From Xylanibacter ruminicola (GTDB lineage: Bacteria > Bacteroidota > Bacteroidia > Bacteroidales > Bacteroidaceae), in contig SUYC01000003.1 in the NCBI GenBank assembly GCA_015060625.1, positions 1 through 64,000 on the forward strand: 64,000 nucleotides of DNA, given 5' to 3'. The notes beneath the pieces are model-generated. The model saw nothing but the letters and a program-made list of their open reading frames with translations. It ran no database searches and had not been told where the DNA came from. Positions 58,390 to 64,000 of the stretch are shown here, piece after piece (position 1 is the stretch's first letter; each line of letters starts with the position of its first letter). A program made the position numbers and the translations under genes.

Positions 58390-60825
58390 TTATTTTACAA
58401 TCCATTCGAACAGTCCTGCCGAATTGTCAGTGGGTAGTACAACCTCGAGGCGTAGCGCTTTGGTTTTTACTGGAATAAAGTTCACGATGCATGCTGTGCC
58501 TTTATCGGTGGGGTATTGGTCGGCGCCTGATACTGGATTCCAGTTGCCTTGGGCATCTTGATACAGAATGCGCCACGACTGTGGTACGCGGCATCCACCC
58601 CATGGTCCGTCGTCGTACCAATACACAGTGGCACTCTGTACGGTTGTTACTTCGGGAAACTCATAGCCCAGCCACTCGGTGGTACCGTTCTTGGGCCACC
58701 AGTGGGTATAGGGCACGCTGCGGTCGGTTTCGTCCTTAGGCAACAGTCGGTCGTTGATGGCCGTCAGGGCTGGCATCTTAGCAGTCGAACTGCTGATTTT
58801 ACTCTCGCTGGCCAAGGTGGCTGGCTGCGATGGGGTGGTGGCATTCAAATCCTGAGGCAACCAAACGCGCATCTTACCACTGCCACGATGGCACCAAGCA
58901 TAGTAAGGTATCAGTGTCAGCTTCTGGTCGGTTGCCTGCAGTTTGCCCTGCTGGTCAAAGTTCAGTGTCTGTGCATCTGTCACGATGGTCTGCACGGTGG
59001 TGCCGCCAATCTGTGTTTTTCCTAACGCAAACTGTGGGTTCTGGTTCATCAGGGCACCCATGATGTCAAAACTGTTGTCGGGATGCTCGGCGCAGTACAC
59101 CAGTGGTCCACGCTCTATGCTTATCCTACCGCGATCGGCCTCCACCTTATTATTTGCGCGTACGGTGCGGGGCTCCATGTCGAAATGAATCTGCACCTTG
59201 TCGCCTTTCTTCCATTTGCGGTTGATGGTATAATAGCCGTCGGCAGTGATGCTGGCTGCCACCTGCTGTCCGTTCACCTTGATGCTGTATCCCAGACGCT
59301 TACCATCGGTGTACTGATAAAGGTTGGATGGTACAACCTGTCCGTGTACCCATCCTGGGATGCGTATCTTCATGGCAAATGCTCCTGCGACATTCTGGTC
59401 GATGCTAACGGTGATGTCACCATTCCAAGGATATTCGGTAGTCTGACTCAGTGCCACCTTTTTGCCAGCAACATTTAAGTTGCTCTTGTTGGAGAGAAAC
59501 AGGTTCACATATACGTTACGATCCTTGACGGCATAGATATACCCCGGCAGCGAGGGGATAAAACGGCAGATGTTGCTGGGGCAGCAGGCGCAACCGAACC
59601 AAGCCTGGCGCTGATGCTGACCCATCGACTCCAGTGGGTTAGGGTAGAAGAATCCGTTACCTTCGAGCGATACACCACTGATAAGACCGTTGTACAGTGT
59701 GCGTTCCAGCACATCGTAGTATTTCGATTCACCATGCAACAGGAACAAGCGGTAATTGACATACACATTGCCGATGGCAGCGCAGGTTTCGCAGTAGGCA
59801 CTCATATTGGGCAGTTCGTAGTTCTTGCCAAATGCCTCGCCATTGTTGGTGGCACCGATACCGCCTGTGATGTAGAGTTTCTTGCTCACGATATTATCCC
59901 AGATGGCATCGATAGCCTTGATGTAATCCTGGTCGCCTGTGAGTGCAGCCACATCGGCCATACCGGCATACATATAAGCCGCACGAACGGCATGCCCCAC
60001 GGCCTCGTCCTGCTCAATCACAGGTTTGTGAGCCTGAGAGTAATCGTGCACGATGGTGGTCTTGCCGCGATAATCGAGAAAGAACTTAGCTTCGTCCAGG
60101 TATTTCTTGTTGCCGGTGACCAGATAGAGTTTGGCCAATGCCATTTCGGCTATCTGGTGACCAGGCACCACGCAAGCCTGTCCGGGGTTGGGACCCACCT
60201 CCTTACAAACCACGTCGGCATAGCGGATGGCGATATCCAGAAACTTTCTCGATCCTGTGGCCTGATAGTGCGCGATGGCACCTTCCACCATGTGCCCCAG
60301 GTTATACAACTCATGGCTCAGGTCTTCTTCCTTGCTCCAGCGTTTGTCGCCAGCCCAGTGGTGCGGGTCGGCAGGATTCTGCGTGCGTGCGGTATATAGG
60401 TATCCGTCGGGCTCCTGTGCCGAGGCGATGATGTCGAGTACTGAATCGATATACTGTTTCAGTTGCTTGTCGGGATAGGTCTGTAGTATATAGCTGGCGC
60501 CTTCGATGGTTTTGTAGGGGTCGGTATCGTCGAACGAATAACCCACACCATTCACCTTAAACACCTTTGAGGGGTCTTTCAGATGCTCGGCTGCATTCGT
60601 AAAGTTTTTGTAACGCCCCGTCTCTTCGCATTTCGAGAATGCCAGGGGGATAGTAACCTTACGACTGGCCTCCAGTCGCTGTCCCCAAAATGTACCAGGT
60701 GTTACTTTTACTGCGGTAAAGGGCACAGGGTTGATAGGATAACCATGTGCGGCTGTTTGTTTTTTGTGTGCACTGGCAGGTAGCAACATGGCCACGCCCA
60801 GCGCCATTGTCATGAGTTTCTTCAT
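58390..60825 (-). CDS. GH127-family beta-L-arabinofuranosidase
   Basis: An 811-residue exported glycosidase with signal peptide (MTMALGVAMLLPASA). The GH127 catalytic region includes CCxP-type GCACCPSNICR with the nucleophilic/zinc Cys, preceded by YELPNMSAYCETCAAIGNVY that supplies further zinc ligands (Glu, Cys). The N-terminal part starts HGYPINPVPFTAVKVTPGTFWGQR, and the C-terminus is a beta-sandwich. Beta-L-arabinofuranose release is the family's main known activity. The start at 60825 follows a preceding ATG at 60834. It is the last gene of a three-gene minus-strand run, 12 bp after GH43. Confidence 0.93.
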   Translation of the reverse strand: MKKLMTMALGVAMLLPASAHKKQTAAHGYPINPVPFTAVKVTPGTFWGQRLEASRKVTIPLAFSKCEETGRYKNFTNAAEHLKDPSKVFKVNGVGYSFDDTDPYKTIEGASYILQTYPDKQLKQYIDSVLDIIASAQEPDGYLYTARTQNPADPHHWAGDKRWSKEEDLSHELYNLGHMVEGAIAHYQATGSRKFLDIAIRYADVVCKEVGPNPGQACVVPGHQIAEMALAKLYLVTGNKKYLDEAKFFLDYRGKTTIVHDYSQAHKPVIEQDEAVGHAVRAAYMYAGMADVAALTGDQDYIKAIDAIWDNIVSKKLYITGGIGATNNGEAFGKNYELPNMSAYCETCAAIGNVYVNYRLFLLHGESKYYDVLERTLYNGLISGVSLEGNGFFYPNPLESMGQHQRQAWFGCACCPSNICRFIPSLPGYIYAVKDRNVYVNLFLSNKSNLNVAGKKVALSQTTEYPWNGDITVSIDQNVAGAFAMKIRIPGWVHGQVVPSNLYQYTDGKRLGYSIKVNGQQVAASITADGYYTINRKWKKGDKVQIHFDMEPRTVRANNKVEADRGRISIERGPLVYCAEHPDNSFDIMGALMNQNPQFALGKTQIGGTTVQTIVTDAQTLNFDQQGKLQATDQKLTLIPYYAWCHRGSGKMRVWLPQDLNATTPSQPATLASESKISSSTAKMPALTAINDRLLPKDETDRSVPYTHWWPKNGTTEWLGYEFPEVTTVQSATVYWYDDGPWGGCRVPQSWRILYQDAQGNWNPVSGADQYPTDKGTACIVNFIPVKTKALRLEVVLPTDNSAGLFEWIVK

Positions 60826-60837
60826 AATTATCATTTT

Positions 60838-63159
60838 TCAATTTACAATTTTCAATGTTCTCGCGTCATCCCAAAGTTTCAGACTGTGCAGATAGCCACT
60901 GAACAGCCACTCGCGCTCAGCATTGCGGCCTAAGGTAACGTACTGCGATGGCTTTATTAGCAGTTGGATATCCTTTCGGCTGATGATTTTGCCATTGATG
61001 GTGACCGTTTCGATGCGACCATCGAAGGTAACGATGATGTGTTGCCACTCGCCTTCCAACTGCTTGATGTCCTTATAGCCGGCATCCTCGTACCAACCAT
61101 AGTGGTTCATCACACCGCAACGGGGCTCTGTGCCGTTAACCAGCATTATCTTCTCGAGTTCGTCGTGGGTGGTGGTAAAATCGGCCACACACTCGTTGAG
61201 TGCCATTTGGGGGTTCAGTACCCAAGCCTCGAGGGTGTAAGGTGCATTGTCGCGCAAGGTGGCAGGCGGGGCAAACGACGACTGGAACACCTGTAGCGAA
61301 TCGAAACGCAGTGCTTTCTTGCCTTTGATCGTTTCAACGACGCTTGGTGCTGTGATGGTTTCGAAATAGCCATCCACGCCATGATTCTCGATATAGGGAA
61401 TGGTGTCGCCAGCTTGGAAATCATCGGCAGTGATGCTAACAATCAGACCTTTCTTCTGGTTATCGGCCACAGGCAGGCGAACGATATCGTTTTGGGCATC
61501 GTACGCTTTCTCGGCCTCGTCCTGCTGCCAGTTGTAGTGGCGCATGTTGGTGAGTGTTAGCGGCTCTTTGTCGGCCTTGATGGTCTGACTATATACGGCA
61601 CTCTTGAATTCGAGTTCGGTGCCAGGCTGCAGAACCAATACATCTTTGCCATCCACGTGCTGGCGGAATACGGAGCCTGTTTTTAACTTAAAGCTGCCGC
61701 CAAGCATGCCCTCGTTATTCTGCCACTCGTGACCGTTCCAGTCGGCAGGTGTTAAGCCGAGCCATTGCTGGGGTAGGGCATCTTCTGTCTCAGGATATAC
61801 CTTGATGTTCCAGATGGCACCACTAAAGCCGTTCTTCTGTCCGCCGAGATAGGTCAGTCGTACGTAGCGGGCCTTGGTATTGCCGAAATCTACCATCGGA
61901 CTGCCTGCCAGGCGATTCTGACTCTTATCGGCAAAAACCTTCCAGTTATGTCCGTCGGTAGATGTCTCTATCAGATACTGGTAGAACTGGGTGCCGTATT
62001 CGAACTGGGTCATGATGGTCTTGATGGTCTGGGGTTTGCCCAGGTCAATCTTCAACCATTCGCTGTCTGTTCCTTTGGGGCGCCAGAGTGTGCCGTTATT
62101 ATCGTCGACGGCATAGGCGGGCTTGAAGTCTTCGTCGTAATATGATGAGGCCTCGACCTTACATCCTAATGCCAGATTCCTTGACTTGATGACTGATGGA
62201 GCCAACAGGCCTACACCCTCGTGAGTAGGAGTGATTTTCTTGATAGTACCATCGGGCATAAACTCCATCTTGTCGATACACAACTGGCGATGGAAACCGC
62301 GGTTTGAGTGCGGATTGTCGTGGCGATGATAAACTATGTAGCAGTTGTCGCCCTCCTGCAGTATGCTGTGGTGACCGGGACCATGAACAGTACCGTCGGC
62401 ATTGGTCTCGAGTATGCATCCTTGGTACTTGTAAGGACCAAGCGGCTTATCACTGGTGGCATACTGCACACGGTAGGTATGATCGTGGCAGGAGCCCGAC
62501 GAATACATAAAGTAGTACACGCCATTGCGCTTTAATACAAATGGCGCCTCAAAGAAATCGGTAACCTCGGTGTTTGGAATCAATCGTGTCTCCGAAAAGC
62601 TCTTCTTATCGTCGTTCAACTTGCCTGCACCACAACCAAAGCCCTTGTAAATGCCCCAGGTGCCCCAATACATATACACGCTACCATCATCATCTACAAA
62701 AGTCTGTCCGTCCAGTGTGATAGCGTTGGTTACAAAGCGGTCGGGCACCAGTACTGCATCGCTCTTGCCAAGGATATTCTTCCATGGGCCGCGAGGTGTC
62801 TCGCTCACGCCCATGTGGAGTTGGCAGGGCTGACAATACACCATGTAATACTTGCCGTCTTTAGCATTCTGCATCACATCTGGCGCCCAAATCCAGTGGG
62901 TATCGGGCCAGTTCATCGGCATCAGTGTCCAGTTGCCTAAATCCTTACTCATCCATACCTGTGCAGGCCCGAATCCTGCGCCGCTACCATCGGTGGTTGC
63001 ATAAATATAATAGGTATCGCCGAACTTCTTGATGGTAGGGTCGGCAAAGTATCCTGGCAATATGGGATTGCCAGTTGATGGGGCGTCATAGGCTTTCTGT
63101 TGTGCGCTCATGCCAAGCGAACAACAGACAAGTACCCCTATAGTCAGTAGTTTCTTCAT
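60838..63159 (-). CDS. GH43 glycosidase with CBM32-like and LamG-like domains
   Basis: A 773-residue exported multidomain enzyme. The signal peptide is MKKLLTIGVLVCCSLGMSAQ. The GH43 five-bladed propeller begins PGYFADPTIKKFGDTYYIYAT with the base Asp, has IWAPDVMQ for the pKa-modulating Asp and FFEAPFVLKRNG with the acid Glu. An F5/8 type C (CBM32) domain follows (LALGCKVEASSYYDEDFKPAYAV), then a C-terminal concanavalin-like LamG region (PYTLEAWVLNPQ, GEWQHIIVTFDGR). Arabinofuranosidase or arabinanase is likely, but GH43 also holds xylosidases. It lies between GH97 (9 bp) and GH127. Confidence 0.93.
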   Translation of the reverse strand: MKKLLTIGVLVCCSLGMSAQQKAYDAPSTGNPILPGYFADPTIKKFGDTYYIYATTDGSGAGFGPAQVWMSKDLGNWTLMPMNWPDTHWIWAPDVMQNAKDGKYYMVYCQPCQLHMGVSETPRGPWKNILGKSDAVLVPDRFVTNAITLDGQTFVDDDGSVYMYWGTWGIYKGFGCGAGKLNDDKKSFSETRLIPNTEVTDFFEAPFVLKRNGVYYFMYSSGSCHDHTYRVQYATSDKPLGPYKYQGCILETNADGTVHGPGHHSILQEGDNCYIVYHRHDNPHSNRGFHRQLCIDKMEFMPDGTIKKITPTHEGVGLLAPSVIKSRNLALGCKVEASSYYDEDFKPAYAVDDNNGTLWRPKGTDSEWLKIDLGKPQTIKTIMTQFEYGTQFYQYLIETSTDGHNWKVFADKSQNRLAGSPMVDFGNTKARYVRLTYLGGQKNGFSGAIWNIKVYPETEDALPQQWLGLTPADWNGHEWQNNEGMLGGSFKLKTGSVFRQHVDGKDVLVLQPGTELEFKSAVYSQTIKADKEPLTLTNMRHYNWQQDEAEKAYDAQNDIVRLPVADNQKKGLIVSITADDFQAGDTIPYIENHGVDGYFETITAPSVVETIKGKKALRFDSLQVFQSSFAPPATLRDNAPYTLEAWVLNPQMALNECVADFTTTHDELEKIMLVNGTEPRCGVMNHYGWYEDAGYKDIKQLEGEWQHIIVTFDGRIETVTINGKIISRKDIQLLIKPSQYVTLGRNAEREWLFSGYLHSLKLWDDARTLKIVN

Positions 63160-63168
63160 ATCTATGTT

Positions 63169-64000
63169 TTACTTTTTTATCAGTTTCACAACAAATCCTC
63201 CGCCGCTGGCCATTTTGATGTGCAGTATGTCGTTGGCAGAGAGTGTTCTTGATTCTATGCGGTAGTCTTCGGCATTATGGTTGGCATTGATTCCATCAGT
63301 TACGATTGTTGCCTGATATGACTCGCCAGGACGTAGAAAGTCGAGAGCTATATCGACTTTCCTTTCGTCCCAGTTCGTTTGTCCGCCTACATACCAGTCG
63401 CTACCGTTGCGGCGGGCTGTTACCATATAACTACTAATATATCCTGAAAGAATTTTTGTTTCGTCCCAAGTGTCAGGAATCGACGTGATGATGTCTACAC
63501 ATTCCTGTTCGCGCTCATAGTTGGTTGGCGCATCGCAAAGCATGGTGAATGGCGAGTCGTGCATGACGTAGCATGCCAGTTGATGGCATCGTGTACCCAT
63601 CGATACAGGGTTCTGATAGCACTCCACCCAGTTGTGTTTGGTACCATTGCGCATGGCGCCTGGAGTAAAGTCTACATTGCCAGCCATCATGCGGATAAAT
63701 GGGAAGATGACGTCGTATCTAGGCATATCCGTCTCTTTCTTAGCCCAGCGGGCCTCCTCCATGCCAAACACGCCTTCGTAGTTCAGTATGTTGGGATAGG
63801 TGCGGTTCATACCTGTTGGGGTGTAGAATCCGTGATAATCCACAAACAGATGGTATTCTGCGCAGGTCTTTGCCAGTCGTTCTGCCATTTCTACCGCCGT
63901 CTGGTCGTTGCGATCCAGGAAGTCTATCTTCCAACCAGCGATGCCCATCTTTGTATACTTCTCGCAGGCTTCGCGCAGATGTTCGTCGAGCACATTAAAT
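63169..64000 (-). CDS. GH97-family glycosidase, C-terminal part (5' end outside window)
   Basis: The last 277 residues of a GH97 enzyme; the frame is open to the window edge, so the start lies beyond 64000. The catalytic barrel end carries GWKIDFLDRNDQ, where an Asp at this position marks retaining GH97 members (alpha-galactosidase or beta-L-arabinopyranosidase) as opposed to inverting SusB-like alpha-glucosidases. VDYHGFYTPTGMNRTYPN, YEGVFGMEEARW and the C-terminal beta-sandwich (GSDWYVGGQTNWDERKVDI) are present. With GH43 and GH127 it suggests an L-arabinose-glycan locus. The substrate remains an inference. Confidence 0.9.
   Translation of the reverse strand, partial: FNVLDEHLREACEKYTKMGIAGWKIDFLDRNDQTAVEMAERLAKTCAEYHLFVDYHGFYTPTGMNRTYPNILNYEGVFGMEEARWAKKETDMPRYDVIFPFIRMMAGNVDFTPGAMRNGTKHNWVECYQNPVSMGTRCHQLACYVMHDSPFTMLCDAPTNYEREQECVDIITSIPDTWDETKILSGYISSYMVTARRNGSDWYVGGQTNWDERKVDIALDFLRPGESYQATIVTDGINANHNAEDYRIESRTLSANDILHIKMASGGGFVVKLIKK

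Overview
The window looks like chromosomal DNA from a member of the Bacteroidales, most likely Prevotellaceae (Prevotella/Segatella-like). The evidence is: repeated promoter boxes of the Bacteroidetes type (TAnnTTTG about 10-60 bp before starts, sometimes with TTG/TTTG about 20 bp further up); mostly absent Shine-Dalgarno sequences; a eukaryotic-type (GT3) glycogen synthase; the 29-residue Bacteroidetes ribosome-associated peptide beside HU; GGGtGRT protein; and many exported glycan-degrading enzymes (GH2, GH3, GH43, GH97, GH127).

Layout. 1-122: 3' part of a 5S rRNA and its terminator. 166-4009: an exported hydrolase, a GH3 lipoprotein, a histidine phosphatase and a DUF3237 protein, all on the + strand and partly overlapping. 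4061-10550: an AT-rich accessory insert. It opens with a large non-coding palindromic element (4145-4535), followed by an unrecognised protein with a phage/AcrVA2-like tail, a small membrane protein, a membrane NERD nuclease-like protein with a zinc ribbon, a PLD-helicase-DUF3427 protein and a NUDIX hydrolase. This is the best candidate for an undescribed defence or anti-defence locus. 10582-11888: two small exported proteins. 12029-16337 and 19614-21269: glycogen synthase, glycogen phosphorylase and a cytoplasmic GH13 enzyme, with prs, a TenI-like protein and fabD between them.

21279-36069: mostly housekeeping. A perfect 29-bp inverted repeat is followed by a head-GIN lipoprotein, an AlaX-like editing protein, an exo/endonuclease-phosphatase-family protein, a soluble hybrid histidine kinase, a GT2 glycosyltransferase, RNase G, a 29-residue basic peptide, HU, pyruvate kinase, a Dcp-type M3 peptidase, an iron-sulfur scaffold/GGGtGRT pair, a hydroxyacid dehydrogenase and a Dabb protein. 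36186-42046: EttA, a GH2 enzyme, a probable minus-strand small RNA (40231-40492) and a uracil permease.

42096-58320: metal and drug efflux. An AraC regulator is co-oriented with a Cu/Zn-type permease carrying an HMA domain, and is divergent from a TolC-HlyD-ABC-ABC2-ABC2 exporter operon. A second AraC regulator is divergent from an adaptor-RND-TolC operon that continues into a metallophosphatase and an exported protein. 58390-64000: a minus-strand glycan cluster (GH97, GH43, GH127) that fits L-arabinose-containing plant glycans; GH97 runs off the window.

All functions are read from motifs and recalled family features. No database search was run, and family-level calls are firmer than substrate calls.
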